This document shows, in pieces, positions 10,705 to 20,527 of a DNA stretch of 64,000 nucleotides (positions are counted from its first letter, which is position 1; each line of letters opens with the position of its first letter). Source of the stretch: Helicoverpa zea (taxonomy: Eukaryota > Arthropoda > Insecta > Lepidoptera > Noctuidae); the NCBI RefSeq assembly GCF_022581195.2, contig NC_061474.1:5642001-5706000 (forward strand). Direction: 5' to 3'. Under the pieces are notes generated by a model that ran no database searches, was not told the DNA's origin, and saw only the letters and a list, made by a program, of their open reading frames with translations. The position numbers and the translations under genes are program-made.

Positions 10705-11405
10705 GAACAGTAATTAGTCACTCCATATCGCTTCACGCGGCTTGTCGCTGAGATGAGACATAAATCAGAATAGATGACAGCTTTGACGGCTTTACACATC
10801 CTTGACTGTAGTTTCTTGTGTGTTTAAGGTTATGGCTCGAAAATAAGTTTTGAATAATTGCTTTGATATTGACAAAATAAATCGTTAACTATCTTAAAGT
10901 CTTAGGTACTTAAATTTTTCTATCGCAACAATTTATTTAAGTACGATACTAATTACTCTACATCGCTCCATGCGGCTTGTCGCTGAGATGAGACAAATCA
11001 GAATAGATGACAACTTTGACGGCTTTAAACATTCTTGACTGTAGTTTCTTGTGTGTTTAGGGTTACCTATGGTGTGAAAATAAGTTTTTTTTTTCATTGT
11101 TTTGTTATTGTCAAAAAACTTCGTTACCTAACTTAAAGTTTTAGGTACTTAGATTTTTCTGTGGCAGCAATTCACTTAAGTATGATACTAATAACTCGAC
11201 ATCGCTCCATGCGGCTTGTCGCTGAGATGAGACATAAATCGGAATAGATGACAGCTTTACACATACGCGTCTGAGGTTTCTTATGTTTTAGGCTGAAAAT
11301 AATTTTTGGCTAATTATTTTGCTAGTATTGAAATACACAATTGCCTAATTTTAAGTCTTAATTAAGTATTTCTGTCGTCGTGTAATTTACTTAAGTGTGA
11401 CTCAG
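10705..11405 (+). repeat. Tandem array, three units of about 237 bp
   Basis: The word GCGGCTTGTCGCTGAGATGA begins at 10737, 10972 and 11211, giving periods of 235 and 239 bp. Each unit continues GAATAGATGACA(A/G)CTTT, 'TTTCTTGTGTGTTTA' or its decayed form, and 'TTAAAGT.TTAGGTACTTA'. Unit 3 is the most diverged and lost about 20 bp. No open frame spans it. Confidence 0.9.
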
Positions 11406-13215
11406 ATAGAATCATGTTTGTCGTGTTGCTGTATTTCTGTAAGTCGTATGAACAAAGCGGTTTCTTAAAAAAAACCGATCGGAAAATCCGCACCGTGTGA
11501 AAGCTCTGTAACATTGAAGATATTTTTTAAATCTGACCAGTAAGACCTAAAGTCAGTTTGTTTAAGCAAAGAAACTCTCCAGTTTTATAATATACGTAGG
11601 GAAAGACATTCTTATACAGACTAGATTGTTGAGACCAAAGAAAAAGCTAAACCATATTCATTCACGCACTTTTATAAAAATTTTATAGCCACGACGCGAC
11701 TTGTCAAGTACAATAATTTATCATCCCATGAGCCTTTTCTGAAAATGAACAATAAAAGTATTGTATTATGTACGTGTGATAACGACGACAATGCCACCAT
11801 GGACAATGGCGAGACTAGGGGAAAACAATGGGGTTGTAAGATTTCACTTGGTATTTGTATGTATGTTAATTTTGTGATTTCATTTTATGGTGTTGGTTTA
11901 ATAACGTCAAAACTCAGTGAAATCTATTATAAAGCTTTAAATACTCGTAGGTATACCTATGATAGAATTTGAACGCGCTAATCTCAGGGATTACTGGAAT
12001 GGTTTTTTTTTTTTTACGATTTTGATTGTTATCTTTTTTATCCTGTGGGCGCAGTAGTTCTCACGGGACGCGGGTGATACCGTTGACGAGTGTATTAAAG
12101 ACAAGACAGTAACATTGTACGAGTAAGCTTTTCACTAAAATAACTGTTTATACAAATTTTGGTTATATCAGATTTTTAGAGCAACAATAACCATAGAGAC
12201 ATCACTATTTCAACAATAAATAATACCCTATAAGTACATACACACCTATACACCTTATTATCACTAACTTACTATTATATCAAACATGTCTGTCTACTCA
12301 TAATGCGACATCACTACATAGAAATGCAATGCGTCACAAAATCAACGACAAAGTATCTTTTTGTACAGATCTCGTCTATTTGAAACTCGCGCAGGCGTCG
12401 CTTCAATTCAATGAGATAGGCTTTGAATAGAAACTGCAGCATAATCATTTTCGTTTGAAGAGAATCGCGTCAAAAACCTTTATGGAGTTTGTATATCAAG
12501 ACTGTACGCCGTAACTTAGGTCCAGTATTTATTTTTGCATGAAATTTCTAAGGAATGATATAGACAATAGATACTACTGCATCTATCGAAATTCTTTCGT
12601 GTCGTAGACTCTTTTCAGATGGGAAGGTGTTCATATTTTCAATGTTTTTGGTGAGATTGCGACCTTCTTGGTCGGTCGGTTTTTAAAAACCCCTGTTATA
12701 AAGCAGTGCACCGCTGTGACAACATAATAAAGTGATTTCCTGTCATTTTCAATCCCACAAATGTAATTATACCTTACTTAATACGTCAGTCCCATTGGGT
12801 CTGTTCTATGAAACGCTCGTTTATCTATACAGCTAAGAGGTCTCCCAACTACATATTGTTCAACTTATTTCAGCCTTTTTACTTCCCAAAAATTCAAAGA
12901 TATCAATAACCATAAATGTCGAATTGTATGATTTGCTTCCCATTTACTGCCAAAGCAAAATCAATTCTAACCTCAAACATGTAGATTCAATTTCGCATAA
13001 CACAATTCAGGCACTTGTTACATTGATCTTACATAGACAAGTAGACAACACGTTACGAACGTTTCATAAATAATTCTTCGACAACGAGATAAATCTTGTT
13101 CATTCAAATATATGTGCATTTTTGTTACATCTTAGACTGAAATGTATTCCTTACAAATATGTTGAACTTGAAATGTATTGAAATTTCAACGGGTTGTGAA
13201 TGCAAATTAGAGTAA
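11406..13215. other. AT-rich spacer
   Basis: 'GCGCAGTAGTTCTCACGGGA' and 'CGCGGGTGATACCG' at about 12049-12084 are a fragment of the CGCGGG-type common repeat. A 75-codon frame at 11745-11972 has no recognisable motif. Nothing else seen. Confidence 0.5.
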
Positions 13216-13345
13216 CACACTACAAACTTTTAGTCGGCCGATGGTTTGTTTGGGCTTATAAATTAGTATGAAGTTGAATATTTGTACATAACAACGATCA
13301 GGTATTTGCCCGGTATCATACCTACCCACTTTGATTGAATTCACG
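13216..13345 (+). mobile_element. MITE family 1, left part
   Basis: CACACTACAAACTTTTAGTC, GGCCGATGGTTTGTTTGGGC and 'CAACGATCAGGTATTTGCC' match the family. The right end is not visible, and the composite R1 insertion begins about 25 bp downstream. Confidence 0.7.
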
Positions 13346-13735
13346 GATTTCTCAAAATAAAAATATCTGAACTTTTTTTTTTAACGACGTCAAAAATCAT
13401 CAAATGACCCCTTTTTTTTTTTTTTTTTTTTTTTTTATCGACGTAAAATCATCAAATGACCCCTCCCGCTGTGGGTTAGCAGCGGTGAGGGAGTGTCAGA
13501 CTCTTACTGACTAAAATCGTCGTGTTCCGTCATAGGCCTTTTATGTACCAGGGCCGCGGTATCTCTTTCGAACAACCCGCAGCCCCGGCAGGCCTTGGCC
13601 CTGCTGGGCCCCGCTGGGGTTGCTGACGTCTCTTTGAGGAGCGCGTGGAACAACGCGCGCCGTCGACACGGGTCTGTCGTCTAGGAAGACAGAGGGACGA
13701 TGAGCCACCCGAACTCACCGCCCACAGACCCACGC

Positions 13736-15511
13736 CTACGGTGGCCGGGAGTCATCTCGCGACACCCGGCGCCCATGGTGTCTACCTGGTCCAGCGCGGC
13801 GGCCGGGATGAGAGGTGCGAACTCTCTGGCGTTCCGCCTCCTCCTTCTCGAGCATGACCGCTTCGCAGAAGGAGGCGACGGCATCCCATTCCCTCTCGCC
13901 CCGGACCATGGCCTGAACCAGGGCCGGACGCGAGAGGTCGCCGCCGCCCAAAGCCTCGACGAGGACCCGGCGGTGCCCTTCCCATGCGGGGCACACCTGG
14001 ACTGTGTGGTCCACCGTGTCCTCGGGGCTGTCCGCACAATGGTGACACCCGGGCGCCTCCTCACGACCGATGCGGTGCAGGTACCTCCCGAAACAACCGT
14101 GTCCGGTGAGGACCTGCGTCATGCGGTACGTGAGGGCGCCGTGACTCCTCCCGAGCCACTCCTCAAAGAGGGGACTTACCGCCACGATGGTGGCGTGCCC
14201 TGCACTGGGTTGCGACAGTCGCTCCCTCCAGGCCACCATGAGATCGCGCCGGAGCTCCGCCCGCTGCGCGACAACTTGCCGCGGCAACGGGGTTTCTCCC
14301 CGGCGCTGAGCCTCCTCGCGCCAGTCGTACAGGCGCAAGAAGACCCTCGCCTCCAGATCCCACGGTGGCAGTCCAGCGAGTAGGCCAGCTGCTTCGCGGG
14401 AGATCGTGCGGTACCCCCGGATTAGCCTAATGGCTATCACCCTTTGGGGCACGTTCAGGTAGTGCACAGCCCGCGGCCGTGCCGAACGTGCCCATACCGG
14501 GGCCCCGTAAAGGGCCATGGACCGCATGACCCCCGCGTAGAGTTTACGGCAGGGGGCGTTTGGGCCTCCCAGGTTGGGCAGGAGCCGCTTGAATGCAGCA
14601 CCTGCCTTCTCCAGTTTGGGGCCCAAACGTCGGAAGTGCTCGACGAAGCTCCACCGGCCGTCGAGGACGAGTCCCAGGTACTTCATCGCCCTCTCGACGC
14701 CGATGGTAGCCCCCCCCACCGTGACTTGGGAGCCTGAAGGTGGCGCGTTCCGAAGCCCATGAAAGCACATGGCCTCGGATTTGTGCAAGGCCACCTCCAG
14801 TCCCAGCAGCTGGATCCTCTCGACGACTATCGCAACCCCGCGCGTCATTATGTCGGCCGCCTCCTGGTGCGACCTCCCTTGTGCCAGAACCAGCGTGTCG
14901 TCAGCGTAGCAGACCACGCTGACGCCGCTAGGGAGGTCGGCGCGCAGCACCCAGTCGTAGCCGATGTTCCACAAGAGCGGCCCCAGTACCGACCCCTGCG
15001 GAACACCGCACGACATCTCTCGCCGGTTCCATTCCCCGTTGTGACCAGGGTAAATGATGGACCTATCCGACAGATAGGCCTCGACCACGCGACGAAGGTA
15101 GGTCGGCACCCGGTGATACCGGAGTGCCTCCCTAATGCAACTCCAGGGAAGGGTGTTGAAGGCGTTGGCGATGTCAAGAGACACCGCCAAGACGACCCCC
15201 CCCCGGGACACAGCATCCCCCGTCGTGAGAGCTCTCACGCGCATGATGGCGTCCACCGTTGAGCGCCCCTTGCGGAATCCGAACTGGTGGTCCGCAAGGT
15301 CCGGCCCTATCCCCCCAAGGTGCGCGACGAGGCGGTGTGCGACAACTCGCTCAAAGAGCTTGCCCACCTCGTCGAGCAACACGATAGGCCGGTATGCGGA
15401 CGGAGAGTCCGCAGGGCGCCCCGGCTTCCGTATGAGGACCAGTTTCCCTGTCTTCCAACGAAGTGGGAACTGGCCCCTCTCCAAACATGCGCTGAGAAGC
15501 CCCCTAAGTCG
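13736..15511 (-). CDS. R1-clade LINE ORF2 fragment: reverse transcriptase and C-terminal zinc knuckle
   Basis: Minus-strand frame, unbroken from the junction at about 15511 to its stop at 13736. The first nominal start (a TTG at 15484) is not a real start; the frame runs in from the truncated 5' side. Counting from 15484: RPIVLLDEVGKLFE at 32-45; the first catalytic Asp in SLDIANAFN, about 102-110; SCGVPQGSVLGPLLWN at 158-173; the catalytic YADD box at 193-196; the thumb region after that; and a CX2CX9HX4C knuckle (C480, C483, H493, C498) followed by CPAW. The knuckle and VPQGSVLGP motif are characteristic of R1/TRAS/SART-type LINEs. ORF1, the endonuclease and the N-terminal fingers of the reverse transcriptase are missing. 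The role is copying element RNA into a nicked target. The catalytic core looks intact, but the copy cannot be autonomous. Confidence 0.9.
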   Translation of the reverse strand, partial: RLRGLLSACLERGQFPLRWKTGKLVLIRKPGRPADSPSAYRPIVLLDEVGKLFERVVAHRLVAHLGGIGPDLADHQFGFRKGRSTVDAIMRVRALTTGDAVSRGGVVLAVSLDIANAFNTLPWSCIREALRYHRVPTYLRRVVEAYLSDRSIIYPGHNGEWNRREMSCGVPQGSVLGPLLWNIGYDWVLRADLPSGVSVVCYADDTLVLAQGRSHQEAADIMTRGVAIVVERIQLLGLEVALHKSEAMCFHGLRNAPPSGSQVTVGGATIGVERAMKYLGLVLDGRWSFVEHFRRLGPKLEKAGAAFKRLLPNLGGPNAPCRKLYAGVMRSMALYGAPVWARSARPRAVHYLNVPQRVIAIRLIRGYRTISREAAGLLAGLPPWDLEARVFLRLYDWREEAQRRGETPLPRQVVAQRAELRRDLMVAWRERLSQPSAGHATIVAVSPLFEEWLGRSHGALTYRMTQVLTGHGCFGRYLHRIGREEAPGCHHCADSPEDTVDHTVQVCPAWEGHRRVLVEALGGGDLSRPALVQAMVRGEREWDAVASFCEAVMLEKEEAERQRVRTSHPGRRAGPGRHHGRRVSRDDSRPP

Positions 15512-15512
15512 A

Positions 15513-15647
15513 TCAAATGACCCCTCCCGCTGTGGGTTAGCAGCGGTGAGGGAGTTTCAGACTCTTACTGACTAAAAACCGTCGTGTTCCGTCATAGGCC
15601 TTTTATGTACCAGGGCCGCGGTATTTCTTTCGAACAACCCGTAGCCC
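15513..15647 (-). repeat. Second R1 3' UTR piece joined head to tail
   Basis: Near-identical to 13451-13580: it shares 'ATCAAATGACCCCTCCCGCT', 'GTGAGGGAGTTTCAGACTC' and 'CAGGGCCGCGGTATTTCTTT', with a few substitutions. It begins without poly(T) at the 5' truncation point of the main element and ends directly at the target duplication. Confidence 0.9.
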
Positions 15648-15658
15648 AAAATATCTGA

Positions 15659-16943
15659 CCTTAGGGCCAACCTGCTAAGGTTGTTCCTAAATAGGTAATT
15701 TTACGTAGTGATTCGTTGAAACAGTCTCGGTTTATACTTATCTACAGTTTGTAGACGATATTTCATCTCATTATTCAATCTATTCACTTTAAGGTGGTCA
15801 CTTGACTATACTTCGGCGAGCCTAGCTGATGTATTTCACATAGGACAATACCTATTTTAATACCTTTGTAATACCTAACTTTAAAATGTATTATCATGCA
15901 AATACAAAATAATATCAGCAGTTCCAATATTATTTCAAGCTCCGGATTTAGCGACTGAAACCATAATTCTATTATTTCAACAACTAAAAGCAGACCACTA
16001 CTATTAATCATTACGAAATAATATCAAAATCATATTGCTCTATTATCCATGTATTTACACATTTATAGAGTAGTTAATTTATTCTGGCATAATCTCTATG
16101 GGAGTATTGATCGATTACTCTCGGCTTATATAAATAGATGGACATACCCTCATCTAAAACCTAAAAATAATATACGTGGCTACAAGCCGTTAGAGCATTA
16201 ACTTTTTCTTGGGGTGAACCCTGAACGTACCGAAAACCACCATGTTTTTTTAAAACATAAACAGATCACAAAAACAAAAAGCACAGAATGTCATTTTATT
16301 CACTACATTACTCGTTCGTTATAACAATAATATGGTCACCCATCCACGAACCGACAGCGCTAAGCGTTGCTTAACATCATCATCGATGGATATTTGTTAC
16401 TTAGCTACAAACACGAGCTTGTTATGTGGTCATCATATTTTTTCCCAAAGAACATACATTTTAAATGAAATCTTATTTTAATCGGTAAAGAATGTTTCCT
16501 GTTAAGCTTCGGTTAAGTTTTCCCCACTAAGAGCAGGTGCAACTTGGAATTCATAAGGAGTTTATAAGGAATCGTTTTAGCAGTTTCGAGATTATCTCGA
16601 AATAGAAACAAACTTCTCCCTCCTTGGGAAGCCAGTAATAAACATCGCTTGAAACTTAAGCTTATGGTAGGTAAATAAAATGCAATATAAGTACCTAAAA
16701 TGAATATTTTAATATCAAAGAAGGTTATAAGCATCGCTTTATTTAAGATTTTTAGAGTTATTATCCTCTAGCCATAATCCTAAGATTGCAATTTGGAATA
16801 TATTGTGTATCAACACGCAAGATCGCAAAAATGTTTTAGGATCGCAGTATATTTTTATATTATCACTTTTATTGGCCACATTGTTACGAAATCATGACTA
16901 TGACATAACATATTCTAGTGTGTCGGATTACTATACACATTGC
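15659..16943. other. AT-rich spacer
   Basis: Only a short common-repeat fragment at 16336-16374 (see 8226-8912) is recognised. Open frames of 73-75 codons have no motif. Confidence 0.5.
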
Positions 16944-16963
16944 AGGGTTTATACCTAGGTATA

Positions 16964-17324
16964 AACCCTCGTTGGTCTAGTGGTCGAAATCGCGGCTGCT
17001 GTGCTCGAGGTCTCGGGTTCGATTCCCGGGTCGGGCCGAAATCGCTTTGTGGGTTTTCTTAAACTTTCACAAAGCAGCCCGTAGTCTGGAAGTTGGTGAT
17101 TGATTCACCCGTGCATCGGAGAGCACGTAAATGTCGGTCCTGCGCCTGATCTCTTTCCGATCGTGTCGAATTGCCGTCCCATCGGGTTATGAGAGTGAAG
17201 GAATAGGGAGTGCACCTGTGTCTGCGCAAATGCTCGTGCACTATAATATGTCCTGCGCTGCTGGCTGATCTCCTTAAGTGAGAACAGCCGCCGTGGCCGA
17301 AATCGGCCGTGGACGCCATTATTA
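16964..17324 (+). mobile_element. Full-length tRNA-derived SINE (family B)
   Basis: Flanked by perfect 15-bp duplications TTATACCTAGGTATA (16949-16963 and 17325-17339). The head CCTCGTTGGTCTAGTGGTCG has an A-box-like TGGTCTAGTGG and GGGTTCGATTCCCGGG contains a B-box, resembling a tRNA of the Asp/Glu type. The body includes 'CAAAGCAGCCCGTAGTCTGG' and 'GTCGAATTGCCGTCCCATCG'. The tail is (ATT)n. Copies or fragments lie at 6335, 32890, 33728, 45876, 47727 and 60958. The 104- and 110-codon reverse frames over it are shadows. Confidence 0.9.
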
Positions 17325-17339
17325 TTATACCTAGGTATA

Positions 17340-18975
17340 TACCTCCCCGATCGATACAACAATGCATGTTCAAGCCACTGCCGACACTCAATCGAAACTT
17401 GCGTCGATAATGTATGCAAATATGGAGCGGATCTTACGTAGTCTGCACTCAGTACGTAACATGTAGGTGTTAGTCCCAGTTGATACGATCGGCAACTTGG
17501 ATTGCCTGTGAGTTTGTGAGGAATAGAGGTCTCAGAAATTTCCTTGTTAAGAAGAAAGTAATGAATATGAAGAGGGGAAAATACATGCTACAAAGTATGT
17601 GTCTGGATGGAGAGGGTGTTAGAAGAAAAGATGGACACATTGCCTGAAAGATGACTGGACTAAAAAGTGAATGTTAGTAGGTATGATGGCTGATTGAGGG
17701 GAATGGAAGTTAAAAACATTTTGTGCCAACTTCAATTAAATTAGGAACAAGACAGTTAAAATAAACAGTTAAAAACGATAAATGAAAATGCATTTCCATA
17801 CCTATTTCAGCATTTATCCTATAAGGTTGGAATTACATCTTGTAGAATACATCAGTCAATACGTAGCTCAAAAAACAGAGTAAGAGAGAGAGTAAGCAGG
17901 TAAGCTAGCCAGCTAAACACGGAAAATACCTTTATGCTCTCCGGCGTTGATCATAATTTTAAAGCCAGTCTTCGATATACATCAAAATACACATGTACAT
18001 ACATCAAAATACGGTGTAGGTAATATAATACAAGACTAGCTAAATACACATGATGAATTTACAATGAGAAACAAGAATGACCAACAGATATTAGGAAACA
18101 AACCCTTCTGTCAACGTGACCTTGTTATAATATCTAAGGATCTAAAGGGTAGAACAGGTGCACCTGCCATAATAGTCTGCTAGAACATTTAAGTTTATGA
18201 TAAACGTAAAAGCCTTGGTGGACCGTGCCGTTATATTGGTGCTTCAAACTTAAGGTTTAGTGCACTTGCTTTGCACTGTTTTAGGTTGTGACGGAATACA
18301 TTAAAACTAGCTTCCAGCAGTGGTTCCTCACGCTTTCCGTGAAAACTACTTTCCGTACTCTGATGTGACTACGTGCTAAATTTTATCACAATTCGCAATC
18401 CTTTCAAGTACTTTCTGCGTGAGAGGAGCAGACATCCATACAAGCCAACTCTTGCGTTTATCGTCTCATCAGAGATTATTTTGATTGGACCTTCTTTTCA
18501 CGTAGTATTGACAAACTGCTCTTTATATTTTTTTGGCAAAATCACTCAACTTTTTTCAGGAATTCGTTCCTTGATTCATATTATAGCAGCTAAAGTAATG
18601 CAAACCTTATCACCAACATTTTAAAATTCATTTTCATTTTTCTCCAAAGCCAAAGAAACTCAAGTTCTTACCACGAAACATCATCATTATCATGTTATAA
18701 CAGTACATTCAAGCATTTATTATTATTTACGATATAACCAGACCACAAGGAAAACGTAAAAGTTTTCAACCACTTTGTGTTACAGTACTTTCAGTATTCA
18801 TATAATGGTCCAAGAGTAAGCACAGAAAAAGCCCGTATGATTTACTTGAAACAATGTTATTTGAATTATGACAGACATTAGAATTGTCAGTTTGCACATT
18901 ACCTATAGGAAATATTTGCTTAAACATGTCAAAAGAAACTTATTGTTTTTATTATTTAATTTTGTATGTTATAAG
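17340..18975. other. AT-rich spacer
   Basis: 'ACTAGCTTCCAGCAGTGGTT' at about 18306-18325 is a fragment of a common lepidopteran repeat. The 83-codon frame at 18373-18624 has no recognisable motif. Confidence 0.5.
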
Positions 18976-19206
18976 TATAGTTCGGCCATTCAGAGAATGC
19001 GTTCCTGACACGTCGCGATTGAACTGACGACGTAATAACATTCATTGATTATTGATATAATAATGTTGTTTTAATGCTCCTCAATTGTTAAAACGGTAAA
19101 CAACCAGCAAAAATATTTTTATCGTAACTGCAACGCCATTGCAAAGTTACGTCGTCAGTTCAATCGCGACGTGTCAGGAACGCATTCTCTGAATGGCCGA
19201 ACTATA
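18976..19206. mobile_element. MITE with 60-bp perfect inverted ends
   Basis: The left arm 18976-19035 (TATAGTTCGGCCATTCAGAG.. to GACGACGTAA) and the right arm 19147-19206 are exact reverse complements over 60 bp. The 111-bp AT-rich centre is non-coding. Ends are TATA..TATA, so a TA target duplication of the Tc1/mariner kind is possible but cannot be proved from one copy. The arms contain CpG-rich words (ACACGTCGCGATTG). Confidence 0.9.
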
Positions 19207-19226
19207 ATGTTTGTAGTTTGAAATAA

Positions 19227-19268
19227 TGCATACTGCAGACTAAACTGTCTGCCGATAATTAGCCCAAT
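19227..19268 (+). mobile_element. MITE family 1 terminal fragment
   Basis: GCATACTGCAGACTAAACTG followed by TCTGCCGATAATTAGCCCAA resembles the CACACTGCAGACTAAACAGT end at 7189. Only about 40 bp are recognisable. Confidence 0.4.
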
Positions 19269-20045
19269 GATTGACTGAATGTTTATTTAGAAGTAATCAT
19301 GGACTCAATCAATTTTTTTAGTTACTCTGAGACTGTCCTAATTATTGCAGTGACAATAAGACTTGAAGTGTAAATTAATCCATATTCTCCTATTAAGAGG
19401 AACATTAACAGTTAATAAAGACCGAACTAATCCCAATCATTCTTTATGCTGATGACAACTGTGGTATTGAACGAATGACAACAAAATTACGTTCGGTCGT
19501 TTTCGATCAGTCGATCGCGCTTTGCGTTCGATTCGAACTGTTTCGAACGCGGTTTCCCGGCAATTTGAAACTGTCAGCTCTTTGTGACATGACGATTGTT
19601 TTGTTTTCCAGTTTTTGTTTGTAGCTGGCCTTTTGATTTATTTTCTTTTTTATAATAATTATTAAACGATGCACATGAATGTGTATGGATGTATTACGTT
19701 GATTAATTAAGAAATGGGTCTTGTAGTTTCGATGATTCACAAAACAAAATGAACTATGTAGGTACAATTAGTTTATTTTTCATATTATTTGAATTTCGTT
19801 TACAATCAATCTTCAATTTTCTGAAAACACTAGACTATCAAACACAAACATTTTTTCAAATTGTTTCAAATGTGCCTTTGGAAAATAACATCGACTTTGA
19901 TTTGGGGACCTTCAACCCTATAAATACACATACATTAACTATTAAAATCGACGCCAAAACAAAACGCAACAAAGAACCACACCAAAAGCGATAACTACGT
20001 ATATTATTCACAACAATATCCTCAGAGCTATTACCGACGTTGGAA

Positions 20046-20181
20046 CTTTTCATTTGTGACGTCATATCGAGTAAAAGTTCCCCCTCGTGCGAGTGTTGCA
20101 GTATCGTGTCCGACACGTCTGGACTTTTCTAAGCATTAGCCATGTTTAGAATTTATTAAACGGACATGTTTCAATGTTTTC
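20046..20181 (-). repeat. 136-bp direct repeat with exon-like frame, copy 1
   Basis: Matches 20392-20527 over 136 bp with three substitutions and no gaps. On the minus strand both copies have an AG (TGCTTAG) followed by an open frame reading KSPDVSDTILQHSHEGE and on to MTSQMK. In this copy the frame continues as far as 19856 and includes a hydrophobic run of about 18 residues (FVLASILIVNVCVFIG). The only difference inside the shared frame is synonymous (CCA/CCT, Pro). No upstream ATG exists in frame, so if coding it would be an internal exon or use the Met within the block. A CRE-like TGACGTCA lies in the block. I do not recognise the protein. Confidence 0.6.
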
Positions 20182-20391
20182 CCAGCAAAACACATAGGAA
20201 ATGGTGAAGGGCGGGCGGGGGCTGTCTTTTGTTTTTGACGTTCGAAAAGTGGCGATTTATCAGCCTAATTTGAATAAAAGTTTTTGAGTTTTACACATTT
20301 ATTGTAGTATGGAATTCTTTTTTTTTGGTGGATGTATTAAAAACAGTGATACCTACTTCTATAGATTTTGCAAGAATATAAAACTAATGAT

Positions 20392-20527
20392 CTTTTCATT
20401 TGTGACGTCATATCGAGTAAAAGTTCCCCCTCGTGCGAGTGTTGCAGTATCGTGTCCGACACGTCAGGACTTTTCTAAGCATTAGCCATGTTTAGAATTT
20501 ATTAAACAGACATGTTTCTATGTTTTC
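20392..20527 (-). repeat. 136-bp direct repeat with exon-like frame, copy 2
   Basis: Copy of 20046-20181 displaced by 346 bp. Its minus-strand frame diverges immediately after MTSQMK and stays open for about 20 further codons. Most likely a local duplication; function unknown. Confidence 0.6.

Larger units (their letters stand above)
13371..15647 (-). mobile_element. Composite R1-clade LINE insertion
   Basis: One pair of 11-bp duplications, AAAATATCTGA (13360-13370 and 15648-15658), encloses three joined copies of the same LINE's 3' region, all with sense on the minus strand. In plus coordinates: a T-run and the last 29 bp of the element (13373-13411); a second T-run of 25 (13412-13436) and a 5'-truncated element to about 15512; then a further 3' UTR piece without a T-run (about 15513-15647). 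The whole is GC-rich against an AT-rich background. The 3' terminus, read in sense, is GGGGTCATTTGATGATTTT followed by GACGTCG and poly(A). Other 3' ends of this family lie at 39148, 48820, 53346, 54292 and 55592. Confidence 0.9.

Noticed and set aside
13700..15575. Several long plus-strand frames of up to 227 codons
   Set aside because: They are antisense or frame-shifted shadows of the GC-rich R1 reverse-transcriptase frame; only the minus frame has reverse-transcriptase motifs.
16967..17040. tRNA gene
   Set aside because: A- and B-box-like words are present, but the acceptor and anticodon stems do not pair well and the body is a SINE with duplications. The same applies to 5953, 9777, 29400 and 47727.
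17059..17419. Minus frames of 104 and 110 codons
   Set aside because: They lie across SINE-B and its flank; no protein-like motif, and the same SINE elsewhere does not keep them open.
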